Positions 24,916-31,878 are shown, numbered from the stretch's first letter. The stretch is 31,878 bases of DNA from Carthagonibacter metallireducens (GCA_023554445.1 JAMJQQ010000087.1:1-31878); one strand, 5' to 3'. The notes: a model not told the origin generated them from the sequence alone. Numbers and translations: made by a program.

Positions 24916-25230
24916 TCAGTGACAGGGAGTCGGGCCCTCGCCCTCCTCCTGCACTCTCTGCCAGAACGCCTGCGCGCGAGCGCGCTGGTCGCTCGAGAAT
25001 TCCTCCAGCGCAGTGATCGAACGGATCCGCACCCGGACGACCGCGCCGGTGACGTCCTTGAACGTCACCCACTTCGGAGGCACCCTGCGGTCCAGCACTC
25101 CGGCGACGTATTCCGCCGTCTCCGGCGTCACGGCCCATCCACCACCTTCCTGGCGGTACACGAGCCAGTAGTCCTCCGGAGGCAGGGTAAGACCCGGCAC
25201 GCCGAAGTATTCCATCAGCCGCTCGTTCAT
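24916..25230 (-). CDS. Uncharacterised 104-residue protein between rsr and hen1
   Basis: This small soluble protein matches no family I recognise. The start is the ATG at 25230, which has CGGAGGAG just upstream. An in-frame ATG 13 codons earlier lacks one. The N-terminal part has short hydrophobic and aromatic segments (MEYFGVPGLTLPPEDYWLVY). The middle, WVTFKDVTGAVVRVRIRSI, looks like two beta strands of a small barrel. The C-terminal helix has FSSDQRARAQAFWQRVQEE. It lies inside the repair operon, with structured gaps on both sides. A role in RNA repair or its regulation is inferred from position only. Confidence 0.65.
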   Translation of the reverse strand: MNERLMEYFGVPGLTLPPEDYWLVYRQEGGGWAVTPETAEYVAGVLDRRVPPKWVTFKDVTGAVVRVRIRSITALEEFSSDQRARAQAFWQRVQEEGEGPTPCH

Positions 25231-25327
25231 CGTCTCCTCCGGAGCGATTGCCGCGCTTTCGCACGGCATGGTTCACGGTTGCCGCACCGCCGGAGCGGCG
25301 CGGTTCACGAGAACCGCCCGCCCCGGA
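25231..25327 (-). ncRNA. Structured gap between rsr and the 104-residue gene
   Basis: The 97-base gap has a perfect 7-bp hairpin at 25300-25317 with a 4-base loop. A 7-bp hairpin at 25250-25267 closes on a GAAA tetraloop in minus-strand RNA, with one G-U pair. A smaller hairpin lies between them. The minus-strand 8-mer CGTGAACC occurs twice. The 5' end TCCGG can pair with CCGGA next to the GGAGGAG of the downstream gene. In the Salmonella rsr-yrl-rtcBA locus, Y RNAs lie directly beside rsr, so this is a candidate Y-like RNA or a translational control element. Confidence 0.4.
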
Positions 25328-26962
25328 TCAGTGCACGAACTCCGCGATCAGCCGGGGAGTGGCCGCGTCGAACCCGACCACGTCCAGCATCCCGCCGTCC
25401 ATCGGATCCGCAATCGTGAATCCGTTGGAGGCCATCCCGACCACGACGAGTCGCGCCGGAATGCCGGTCTTGTCGCGGTACTGCTGGAGCGCCTGGCTCG
25501 GGTGGACATCTCCGGCCCACGTCTCGTTGTCCGTGTAGACCACGAACACGTCGACCTTCCACCGTCGCTTCCTCGCCTCCAGCATCGGCAGCGCGCAGTC
25601 CGTCCACCCGAAACTCAGGCGATCGGTACGCTTCAACACGTCATCCAGTCTCTCGCGCGGAGAGAAGGACAGCGTGGTCAGGCCGCTGGGTCCGTAGCCC
25701 CCGAACGTGGCCGTGAAGGCCGTGAACATGTGCTTCGGCTCCGTCGCCGCCGTGACCAGCGCCATGGCTGCCGCGGCCTCGCGGCAGGACAGGTAGTCCA
25801 TACCGTGCACCCCGACCGTCATGGAGCCGGACACGTCCAGCGCCAGCATGACGCGCTTGCCCGTGGTCGGCGCGTTCTGGAACGTCGCGTAGAACGCTCC
25901 GTCCAGCGCATCGACCACCGGAGCCACCGGCTCCCAGGAACCGCGGCCCCGCCTGCCGCGCCCGCTCGCGTACGTCTTCATCGCGGCGAGCACGGCGATC
26001 GGGTGGATACGGGCCTTCTGCAGACGACCCTCGTTTCCGAGCCGCTCGACGACCCGCGCGGTCGCCTCGCTGCCCGGCGCCACCAGACCCACCCGGGTCA
26101 TCGTGGCCAGGTTTCGAATCATCGCTCCCATCGGCATGTCCTCGAGGAGCGCCTCCCAAACCTCCGCGTGGCGAAGCAGGGGAGTCGGTACCATCTCCCG
26201 GACCAGGCGGAGCTCCGCGATCCGATCCGCGGCCTGCCGCGGGTCCAGTTCCCGCAGGGCGTAGACACCCTCCAGCAGCTTCCGCACCTCGGGATCGACC
26301 CCCTCGGGAATCGCCTCGAGCCCCTTCCAGCCCCGCGTCGCGAGGCGGAAAAGGACGTCCTGCGTGGGAGACGTCGGCTTCGGGTGCGCCAGTCTCAGGG
26401 CATCGCGGTGCGCCCAGCCGTCGCGGGACGGGTACTTCAGCATCTGGTACGCCAGCTTCCCGTCGGGCTTCTCGACGTACCAGTCGGCGACTGCCCGGCG
26501 GACACCCCGTCCCCAGCCCCGGAATCCGGTGACGAACTGGAGCCAGTGAAACAGGTGCGTTCCGGTACGCGCGACCTCCGGCAGCGCATCGAGTGCCGCC
26601 TTCCGCGTCGCCTCATCACCGAGGGACGCGGCCATGGCGAGCGCGAACAGCGCCGGATCGTTGCTGGCGGTCCGGCCGCTGACGCTCAGCTCCACGACCC
26701 GCTTCACGAGCGCCTCGCCCTGTTCCCGAACCAGGGACTCGACGACCCGTGCGTTCTCGATCGTGAGCTTTCTCTCGCCCACGTAGAAGGTCCCGCCTTC
26801 ACTCCCCAGCACGAGGAAGCGATCCAGGCGGTCCCACTCGCTGACCGGCCACGCGTAGCCGCCAGCGGAGTTCGGCACCTGTCCGGTGCCCGGGATCGGC
26901 TCGCTCTGCGGCGTCACAAGACGCGCGAGGCGAGTCGCGAAGTGCTTCGTGTAGTCCAGCAT
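25328..26962 (-). CDS. rsr: TROVE-domain Ro60-like RNA-binding ring protein
   Basis: This 544-residue protein has the size and order of Ro60/Rsr. A helical HEAT-like TROVE ring covers about residues 1-365, and a von Willebrand A domain covers 370-544. The N terminus has the family TGQVPNSAGGYAWPVSEWDRLDRFLVLG. The VWA metal site is intact: DVSGS (376-380), Thr454 in GWTD, and Asp478 in VYTDNETW. Ro60 proteins bind misfolded RNAs through the ring and Y RNAs on the outer surface, and pass RNA to exonucleases. The ATG at 26962 has GAGGAGG at ideal spacing. It is the first gene of the repair operon and probably its RNA sensor or chaperone. Confidence 0.93.
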   Translation of the reverse strand: MLDYTKHFATRLARLVTPQSEPIPGTGQVPNSAGGYAWPVSEWDRLDRFLVLGSEGGTFYVGERKLTIENARVVESLVREQGEALVKRVVELSVSGRTASNDPALFALAMAASLGDEATRKAALDALPEVARTGTHLFHWLQFVTGFRGWGRGVRRAVADWYVEKPDGKLAYQMLKYPSRDGWAHRDALRLAHPKPTSPTQDVLFRLATRGWKGLEAIPEGVDPEVRKLLEGVYALRELDPRQAADRIAELRLVREMVPTPLLRHAEVWEALLEDMPMGAMIRNLATMTRVGLVAPGSEATARVVERLGNEGRLQKARIHPIAVLAAMKTYASGRGRRGRGSWEPVAPVVDALDGAFYATFQNAPTTGKRVMLALDVSGSMTVGVHGMDYLSCREAAAAMALVTAATEPKHMFTAFTATFGGYGPSGLTTLSFSPRERLDDVLKRTDRLSFGWTDCALPMLEARKRRWKVDVFVVYTDNETWAGDVHPSQALQQYRDKTGIPARLVVVGMASNGFTIADPMDGGMLDVVGFDAATPRLIAEFVH

Positions 26963-27442
26963 TTCTCGCCTCCTCGTTAGAGGGGTTCGGGCCTGTGGCG
27001 CCCGTGAGAGCGCCTGCGATTGAATCGGGGAGCGCGGATGAAAGGCCTTCAGTGACAAGGACAAACCGTTTCTGCGATAACCTTGTCGATACGACCCGCG
27101 TCCCCCGTGCCGGGCCGACACCGGAAACCGGCGCCGGACATGAACGGAGAAGTGGCCCGGGCGAGAACGGCGGAGGAATCCTCCAGACCGGCTCCCAAGG
27201 CGTTAACCCTCGTCCGTCGGCCCGCTTTCGAGGGCGAATGGTGGAGAGGGGTATCTCACCCGGACCACGCTTCATGAGGTGACCAGTCGGGGCCGACGGG
27301 CCGGAACGGGCGCAGGGAGTCGCGTGATCGCCGCGCCACGCCCGACCTCGACGACCACCTGGCGGTCACCGGTACGCGTGGAATTCGCTTGTCAAACAGC
27401 GTGTTACGGCGTTGGCAGACGCACCCGCGGGTGGCCGCCGCA
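26963..27442. promoter_or_regulatory. rsr upstream region with inverted repeats, no gene
   Basis: No convincing ORF is present. A 7-bp repeat GACAAGG/CCTTGTC spans 27054-27087 with a 20-base spacer, about 90-125 bases before the rsr start. A GGAGGA-A-TCCTCC palindrome lies at 27172-27184. A minus-strand TTGACA (27390-27395) lacks a good -10 at standard spacing. The operon promoter should lie in this region, because a minus-strand terminator ends the preceding transcript at about 27443. No specific promoter is assigned. Confidence 0.4.
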
Positions 27443-27482
27443 ACAAGAAAAGCCCCGTCCGGCGCGTGGCACGGACGGGGCT
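27443..27482 (-). terminator. Strong minus-strand intrinsic terminator
   Basis: Arms 27451-27461 and 27472-27482 form a perfect 11-bp GC-rich stem with a 10-base loop. In the minus-strand transcript it is followed by TTTTCTTG. It insulates the rsr operon from transcription entering from the DUF3127 side. A second nested hairpin (27497-27534) directly precedes it in minus-strand RNA. Confidence 0.8.
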
Positions 27483-27514
27483 CTGGTTCGACCCTCGAGG
27501 TGAAGGGGCTGCGA

Positions 27515-27676
27515 TCAGCCCTTTGCGACACCTCCCGTGCACGATGCCGGCCGCCGATCCCGCCGCGAAGGCAGGATGGCCGCGCCCGTCGTCGAGGGCG
27601 CGGAATACGCGATAAATGAGATCGCCGTGGCGATCCCGTTCTCACGTCTGCTCGGCTTTACGTTCGCGTGTCGCAT
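27515..27676 (-). CDS. Possible 53-residue small ORF ahead of the terminator
   Basis: The ATG at 27676 is preceded by GAGGAAAG at good spacing. The frame runs 53 codons and stops about 33 bases before the strong terminator at 27443-27482. The product is Arg- and Ser-rich, with a short hydrophobic run, IATAISFIAYSA. Third-position GC is about 75 percent by hand count. It resembles no family I know and may be noncoding RNA sequence instead. Confidence 0.25.
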   Translation of the reverse strand: MRHANVKPSRRENGIATAISFIAYSAPSTTGAAILPSRRDRRPASCTGGVAKG

Positions 27677-27714
27677 GGTTCTCTTTCCTCGATCAATTCC
27701 AGATCAAGTGCAAT

Positions 27715-27791
27715 AAAAAACGCGCCCTCGATGCGAGGCCACCTTTCGGGCGGCTCCGGTCCCCTTTCGGAGATCCGGCCATCGGGACGCG
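27715..27791 (-). terminator. Branched hairpin structure ending in T6
   Basis: In minus-strand RNA, 27791-27780 pairs with 27733-27721 over about 12 bp with one bulge and one wobble. Inside are two hairpins with GAAA in the loop (CTCC-GAAA-GGGG, and GCCGCC-CGAAA-GGTGGC). The T6 at 27720-27715 follows at once. It lies 118 bases after the DUF3127 stop and is most simply that gene's terminator, with an unusual three-way-junction form. Confidence 0.55.
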
Positions 27792-27908
27792 ACTCCCAGC
27801 GGCGGAGAGTATGGGACGCGTTCGCGGAACTGTCAACCCCTCGACTCGTCAAACGACTCGGTACTGGCCGAGGAACACCCCGGTTTCGTCACGCACGCGC
27901 CCCAGGCT

Positions 27909-28271
27909 TCAGAACGGCATGTCGTCGTCATCCGGCGGTGGCACCTCGTACTCCGGCGGGGCCCCGGCGGTCTCCCCACCAGCGCCCGCCGGCTGCTCCT
28001 TCTCCAGCCGCCAGGCCTTCACGTCCGTGTACCACCGGCCGTTGTACTCCCGGCTCCGGATGTCGATGTGGGCCGTGAGCCGCTCGCCCTCCTCGAGGGC
28101 GGCCTTGTCGATCTCGTCGCCCCATTGAACGAGGCAGACCTTCGCCGGGTAGTTTTCCTCGGTCTCGAGGATGAACTCCCGTTTCCTCCAGGGGCCGTTC
28201 TTGCCCTCTCCCGACTGCTCTTCGAGGATCTCCACGACCCGTCCGGTGATCTTCAGGTCCAAATCCGGCAT
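27909..28271 (-). CDS. DUF3127 OB-fold-like protein with SSB-type acidic tip
   Basis: This 120-residue protein matches DUF3127, a family of small OB-fold-like proteins common in Bacteroidetes and relatives. It opens with DLKITGRVVEILEEQ, continues with WRKREFILETEENYPAKVCL, and has DIRSREYNGRWYTDVKAWRLEK near residue 85. A flexible Gly/Ala/Pro linker leads to the end, DDDDMPF. This closely resembles the DDDIPF tip by which SSB recruits partners. Single-stranded nucleic-acid binding is therefore likely, although the founding family is annotated only as unknown. The start is the ATG at 28271, overlapping AAAGG, 29 bases downstream of an 18-bp palindrome. Confidence 0.8.
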   Translation of the reverse strand: MPDLDLKITGRVVEILEEQSGEGKNGPWRKREFILETEENYPAKVCLVQWGDEIDKAALEEGERLTAHIDIRSREYNGRWYTDVKAWRLEKEQPAGAGGETAGAPPEYEVPPPDDDDMPF

Positions 28272-28299
28272 CCTTTCTGATTCGGGTCCTCTCGCCGAA

Positions 28300-28317
28300 A
28301 CGTTTCCGCGGAAACGT
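28300..28317. promoter_or_regulatory. Perfect 18-bp palindrome upstream of the DUF3127 gene
   Basis: ACGTTTCCGCGGAAACGT is its own reverse complement and lies 29 bases before the DUF3127 start. A second repeat, CGATCT/AGATCG (28321-28346, 14-base spacer), adjoins it. The size fits a dimeric repressor operator that overlaps the promoter or 5' leader. The regulator is unknown. Confidence 0.55.
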
Positions 28318-28432
28318 CTTCGATCTGCACTCTAACGGGTAGATCGTGCCGCGGTGGCCCGAGCCCACAGGATCGAGCCCCGGAAGAAGTACTCACATTG
28401 GCCGATCGCCGTCCAGACCCATCAGTTGATTC

Positions 28433-30091
28433 TCAGAACCGCGAGCCGAGCAGCTCCACATCCGCATCCCGCCATGCTGCCTCGAATTCGGCTCGCGCCG
28501 CCGCCGCTTCGTCGCTGCGGCCCTGCGCCTCGAGGGCCATGGCGAGGCCGGCGAGCGACCACCCGTTAGCCGGAAACCGGACCAGGTCCTCCCGGTAGAC
28601 GGACTCCGCCTGCCCGGGTCGGTCCGCCTCGAGCAGAGCGCGGCCCAGCGTGTGACGGATCGGCAGATACCAGACGGGGGGCTCCTCGTAGACCATCCCG
28701 TCCTCCAGCCGCGCGGCCACTGCCAGGTGCCCGGCCGCAGCCTGCGGGTCGCCCGTCCGCAGAGCGATTTCGCCTGCGAGCGCGTGCGACGCGATCGCGA
28801 CCACGATCTCGGGTCCCTCGCTCACGTCCGTCGCACCGATTCGGGCGGCGATCTCATCGATCGACTGAAGCTCCCGACGCGCTTCCGACTCACGACCTGT
28901 GGCGGCCAGGGCGATTCCCCGCGCGTAGTGGGCCATCGCCGTGGCGTTTTCGAGCTCGGCGGATGGCATCGGCGCTGCGAGAACGCTCTCCCAGTCGCCG
29001 AAGGTCACCGACGTGAGCATCGGCAGGATCAGCACGTTCTGGATCCAGTAGATCTCGCGCGCCACCTCCAGCGGCACCTTCGGGGCGACCTTTCGGGCCG
29101 CGTACATCGCCTTCTCGCTCATCCCGGCCATCGTCGCCGCAAACCACATGAAGTGGTAGTTGTGCGGATAGTAGCCGGCCGGATAGAGGCCCCTGGGATT
29201 CTGGTCCTGGATGTACGACTCGTCGGCGTGGACGGCGTGCTCGTTCTGCTTCACGGCATCGGCGTACCTGCCGACCCGTATGTAGATGTGCCCCGGCATG
29301 TGCACGATGTGCCCGGCTCCCGGCATCAAGCCGGCCACACGCTCGGCGCATTCCACCGCCCTCTCCGGGTAGGCGGCCTCCACCGAGTGGATGTAGTAGT
29401 GGCAGGCTCCCGGGTGTTCCGGATTCAGCGACAGCGCTTTCTCCAGGTGCTCGAGCATGGTCGGCGTGTCGGGACGCGGCTGGCGGTTCGCGTAGTCTCC
29501 CGTCCAGTAGAACCAGGGGCTGAGATTCATCAGGGACGCGGCATACAGTGTCAGCGCGTCGGGGTCGCGCGGAAAACTCTGAGCTACGATGCCCATCGCG
29601 TTGGCGTACGCCGAGTCCAGCGGCGCGCGCCCGGCCGTCGGGTCCTCTGCGTATCGCTCGGCGAGGGCTCCGATCAGGGCCCGCTCGGCTGCGGGTCCGC
29701 GATCCGCCAGTCTCTGCGCCTCTCGAATCGATGCAAAGGCTCTGGCGCCCGACGCCGAGTCCATCGATGCGTTGATATTGGGACCCAGTGCGAGCGCGAT
29801 CCCCCACCAGCACATGGCACACCCGGGATCCAGCCGGACCGCCTCCTCGTGCGAGCGGATAGCCTCAGCGTGATTGAAGGCGTATTGCAACCGGAGACCC
29901 TGGTCGAAGTAGGCCTGGGCCCGATCCATCCCGGTGTTCACCGATCGATGGTAGTCGCCGAGATTGTCGTACAGCGGTACGGAATCCGCCGCTGCTCGGG
30001 CAGCGAGATCCTGCGCCCTTCCGCGTTCACAGCCCTGCGTCGCGAGGGCGGCTGCGAGGGTGAATCCGACGACCAGCAATCTTCTTCTCAT
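28433..30091 (-). CDS. TPR-repeat lipoprotein
   Basis: This is a 552-residue exported protein. Its N terminus is MRRRLLVVGFTLAAALATQGC, with a putative lipid-modified Cys21. From about residue 50 it is built of tetratricopeptide-like helix pairs, for example HAEAIRSHEEAVRLDPGCAMCWW, LEHLEKALSLNPEHPGACHYYIHSVEAA and YADAVKQNEHAV. The conserved GHIVHMPGHIYIRVGRY segment marks a TPR subfamily often annotated only as tetratricopeptide repeat protein. The ATG at 30091 has AGGAG upstream. It is probably a periplasmic scaffold, and no catalytic site is visible. It is divergent from the small membrane gene at 30258. Confidence 0.82.
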   Translation of the reverse strand: MRRRLLVVGFTLAAALATQGCERGRAQDLAARAAADSVPLYDNLGDYHRSVNTGMDRAQAYFDQGLRLQYAFNHAEAIRSHEEAVRLDPGCAMCWWGIALALGPNINASMDSASGARAFASIREAQRLADRGPAAERALIGALAERYAEDPTAGRAPLDSAYANAMGIVAQSFPRDPDALTLYAASLMNLSPWFYWTGDYANRQPRPDTPTMLEHLEKALSLNPEHPGACHYYIHSVEAAYPERAVECAERVAGLMPGAGHIVHMPGHIYIRVGRYADAVKQNEHAVHADESYIQDQNPRGLYPAGYYPHNYHFMWFAATMAGMSEKAMYAARKVAPKVPLEVAREIYWIQNVLILPMLTSVTFGDWESVLAAPMPSAELENATAMAHYARGIALAATGRESEARRELQSIDEIAARIGATDVSEGPEIVVAIASHALAGEIALRTGDPQAAAGHLAVAARLEDGMVYEEPPVWYLPIRHTLGRALLEADRPGQAESVYREDLVRFPANGWSLAGLAMALEAQGRSDEAAAARAEFEAAWRDADVELLGSRF

Positions 30092-30257
30092 CTTCTCTTC
30101 TCCTGACCTGTCTCGGGATCCCATCGCGCGCCGGCGATCGGACCGCTCGATTGTCTACCCTACATCGATGTGCGAGAAGCGAGTAAGGTCTGAGACATTG
30201 GACGACGCCTGCCGGAAAGCCGAGCCGGCACTCTCGCCGCTGGCCGAGGAGGAGAGC

Positions 30258-30491
30258 ATGACTGACGAGGAACGCACCGTCGAGTTGTTGACCGAGATCC
30301 GTGACCTCCAGCGCACGCACCTCGAGCGATACGAGGAGGCGCTGCGCAACCAATCCGCGTCGATCGAAGCGCAGAGGGAAGCGATCGAGTACCAGAAGAG
30401 AACGATTCGCAGGGTGATGGTGGCGCTCGTCCCGCTGATCGCGATCTTCCTGGTACTCGCGCTCGGAACGATGGTCGGACTGGTGCTCTAG
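30258..30491 (+). CDS. Small coiled-coil single-pass membrane protein
   Basis: This 77-residue protein has a charged helical N-terminal half, with heptad-like ERTVELLTEIRDLQRTHLERYEE through to about residue 50. One strong hydrophobic helix follows (VMVALVPLIAIFLVLALGTMVGLVL), reaching the C terminus. That is a tail-anchored layout with a cytoplasmic coiled coil. The ATG at 30258 has a strong GAGGAGGAG site. Its stop TAG overlaps a possible GTG start of the following glycosyltransferase, so the two are probably co-transcribed. The function is unknown. Confidence 0.75.
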   Translation: MTDEERTVELLTEIRDLQRTHLERYEEALRNQSASIEAQREAIEYQKRTIRRVMVALVPLIAIFLVLALGTMVGLVL

Positions 30492-30505
30492 TGCCGGTTT
30501 CCGAC

Positions 30506-31878
30506 ATGACTCGACCTGGCCCGGTGGAGCGCCCGCCGGTCGCCGTCGCCGCCCTCTGGCTGATCGGCGTCAAGCTCGCCGCGCACCTCGCGACGGCCTT
30601 CGCCACGCCCTACGAATTCCACCGCGATGAGCTCCTCTACTTCTCGATGGGCACCCACCTGAAGCTGTTCGGGATGGACTTCCCCCCGTTCATCGCTCTG
30701 CTCTCGGAGACGCTGCGCCACACGGTCGGAGTGACGGTCGCGAGCTACCGGATCACCCCGGCCCTGTTCGGGGCGGCGGTGATGCTCCTGGCCATCCTCA
30801 TCGCCCGGGAGCTCGGCGGCGGGAAGCGGGCGCAGCTGCTGACGGCCTTCGTCGTCCTCCTGAATCCCCTCTTCCTGCGCACCGCGTCCCTCTTCCAGCC
30901 GGTGGTGATCGATCAGTTCTGGTGGCTGCTAGGCTTCTGGGCCCTGCTCCGACTGATCAATACCGAGGACTCACGCTGGTGGATCGTGCTCGGAGTCGCC
31001 GCCGGACTCGGATTGCTCAGCAAGTTCTCGATCCTGTTCTTCGGGCTCGCCGTGCTCGCGGCACTGCTGGTCAGTGACCGGCGACGGGCCCTTCTGGGAC
31101 CGTGGCCGTGGATCGCGCTGGCGATCGCACTCGTGATCGGAAGTCCCAGCATCATCGGTCAGATTCGTCTCGGCTTTCCGGTCGTCGAGCAGATGTCGGG
31201 ACTGCGGGAGGGCCAGCTGAACCGGATCACTCTCGGCGAGCACCTGTTCGAGCAGGCGATCTGGGGACCACAGATCCTGTTGGCCTGGGGCGGCCTCGCC
31301 GCGCTCCTCTTCCGGCAGGACATGCGGCGGCACCGGCTCTTCGGCTGGGCGGCGCTCGCCGGTCTCGTCCTGTTCGCGGCCCTGAAGGGAAAATCGTACT
31401 ACACGGGGCCGATGCATCCCCTCCTGTACGCGGCCGGCGCCGTCGGACTGGAACGCATCGCAAGAGCGCGCCTGCGGATGATTTTCACCCGGGGGCTGGT
31501 CGCGACGGTCACGGTATGGGGACTGTTCATCCTCCCCTTCGGTCTTCCGATCCTGCCGCCGCAGCCGATGGCCGAGTACGCGGCCATGACCGGGATCACC
31601 GCGGGAACGAAGACCAACTGGGGCGGGCAACTCGAGCTGCCGCAGGACTACGCCGACATGTTGGGCTGGGAGGAGAAGGCCGAGGCCCTCGCGAGCATGC
31701 TGTTCGTACAGGAGCCGTCGCTCGTTCGACACGGGGCAGTCCTGTACGGCGCGAACTACGGCCAGGCGGGTGCGCTGGATCTATACGGCCGCCGGCTGGG
31801 CCTGCCCCCGGTGGTCAGCCTCGCCGGGAGCTGGTACTACTTCGGACCCGGCGACCGGCCCGGCGACCCGATCGTACT
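30506..31878 (+). CDS. GT39-type membrane glycosyltransferase, cut by the window edge
   Basis: At least 457 residues are present, with no stop before the window ends. The first extracytoplasmic loop has EFHRDELLYFSMG, with the Asp-Glu pair that is the catalytic hallmark of GT39/PMT-type transferases. MDFPPFIALLSE follows, as in the usual DHPPL element. About nine hydrophobic helices come next, then a soluble C-terminal region containing LYGANYGQAGALDLYG. The enzyme probably moves a sugar from a polyprenyl-phosphate carrier to an outer-leaflet acceptor. The ATG at 30506 is used. A GTG at 30491 overlapping the upstream stop is an alternative. Confidence 0.85.
   Translation, partial: MTRPGPVERPPVAVAALWLIGVKLAAHLATAFATPYEFHRDELLYFSMGTHLKLFGMDFPPFIALLSETLRHTVGVTVASYRITPALFGAAVMLLAILIARELGGGKRAQLLTAFVVLLNPLFLRTASLFQPVVIDQFWWLLGFWALLRLINTEDSRWWIVLGVAAGLGLLSKFSILFFGLAVLAALLVSDRRRALLGPWPWIALAIALVIGSPSIIGQIRLGFPVVEQMSGLREGQLNRITLGEHLFEQAIWGPQILLAWGGLAALLFRQDMRRHRLFGWAALAGLVLFAALKGKSYYTGPMHPLLYAAGAVGLERIARARLRMIFTRGLVATVTVWGLFILPFGLPILPPQPMAEYAAMTGITAGTKTNWGGQLELPQDYADMLGWEEKAEALASMLFVQEPSLVRHGAVLYGANYGQAGALDLYGRRLGLPPVVSLAGSWYYFGPGDRPGDPIV

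Noticed and set aside
27096..27114. Sigma-54-like element upstream of rsr on the minus strand (GG and GC ten bases apart, GGCACG intact)
   Set aside because: The -12 side reads ACGC instead of TTGC, no RtcR-like activator gene is present, and such a partial match is easy to find in GC-rich DNA.
27482..27500. GGTTCGACC resembling a tRNA or YrlA T-loop
   Set aside because: The flanking five-base arms do not pair, no acceptor or anticodon arm is visible, and the strand is opposite to the terminator's transcript.
28652..30106. 484-codon plus-strand ORF opposite the TPR lipoprotein
   Set aside because: The minus strand has clear TPR repeats, a lipobox and a good ribosome site. This frame is a shadow.

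Overview
The window is GC-rich chromosomal DNA with tightly packed genes, GTG starts, four-base start/stop overlaps and purine-rich ribosome binding sites. The gene mix points to a Gemmatimonadota-like bacterium or a close FCB-group relative: DinB-family proteins, a large S9 peptidase, an FG-GAP lipoprotein, a FlgO/TPR membrane protein and a DUF3127 protein. That assignment is inferred from gene content only. I found no rRNA, tRNA, CRISPR array, transposase or integrase.

Layout. Positions 147-7885 (+): VOC protein, anchored alpha/beta hydrolase, metallophosphoesterase, small membrane protein, ABC ATPase, OsmC, APC permease, FG-GAP lipoprotein and a GT-C glycosyltransferase. Positions 7800-10294 (-): S9 peptidase, then an Smr-domain protein. 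Positions 10408-13583 (+): methyltransferase, DinB protein, YciH/SUI1, M50 protease, second DinB protein and a zinc-ribbon protein. Positions 13729-15222 (-): octaheme c-type cytochrome lipoprotein. Positions 15514-17808 (+): FlgO/TPR membrane protein.

Positions 17830-26962 (-) hold the most notable content, an RNA-repair island. Its transcription order is TROVE/Ro60-like protein (rsr), a 104-residue unknown protein, Hen1, Pnkp, a HEAT-like repeat protein, and RtcB. Hen1 and Pnkp overlap by 8 bases and form the known heal, methylate and seal pair. RtcB adds the other ligation chemistry, joining a 2',3'-cyclic or 3' phosphate to a 5'-OH. The TROVE protein is the RNA-binding ring that normally works with Y RNAs. 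The two gaps on either side of the 104-residue gene hold strong inverted repeats, including a possible H-type pseudoknot, and are candidate sites for a Y-like RNA or regulatory leader. About 2.4 kb beyond rtcB, at 15403-15478, lies a broken copy of the rtcB 3' end, on the far side of the FlgO/TPR gene.

Upstream of rsr, a gap of about 950 bp (26963-27908) contains a strong minus-strand terminator, a branched structure ending in T6 and a possible 53-codon ORF. Beyond it are a DUF3127 protein with an SSB-like acidic tip (27909-28271), a TPR lipoprotein (28433-30091), a small coiled-coil membrane protein (30258-30491, +) and a second GT-C glycosyltransferase that runs off the right edge.
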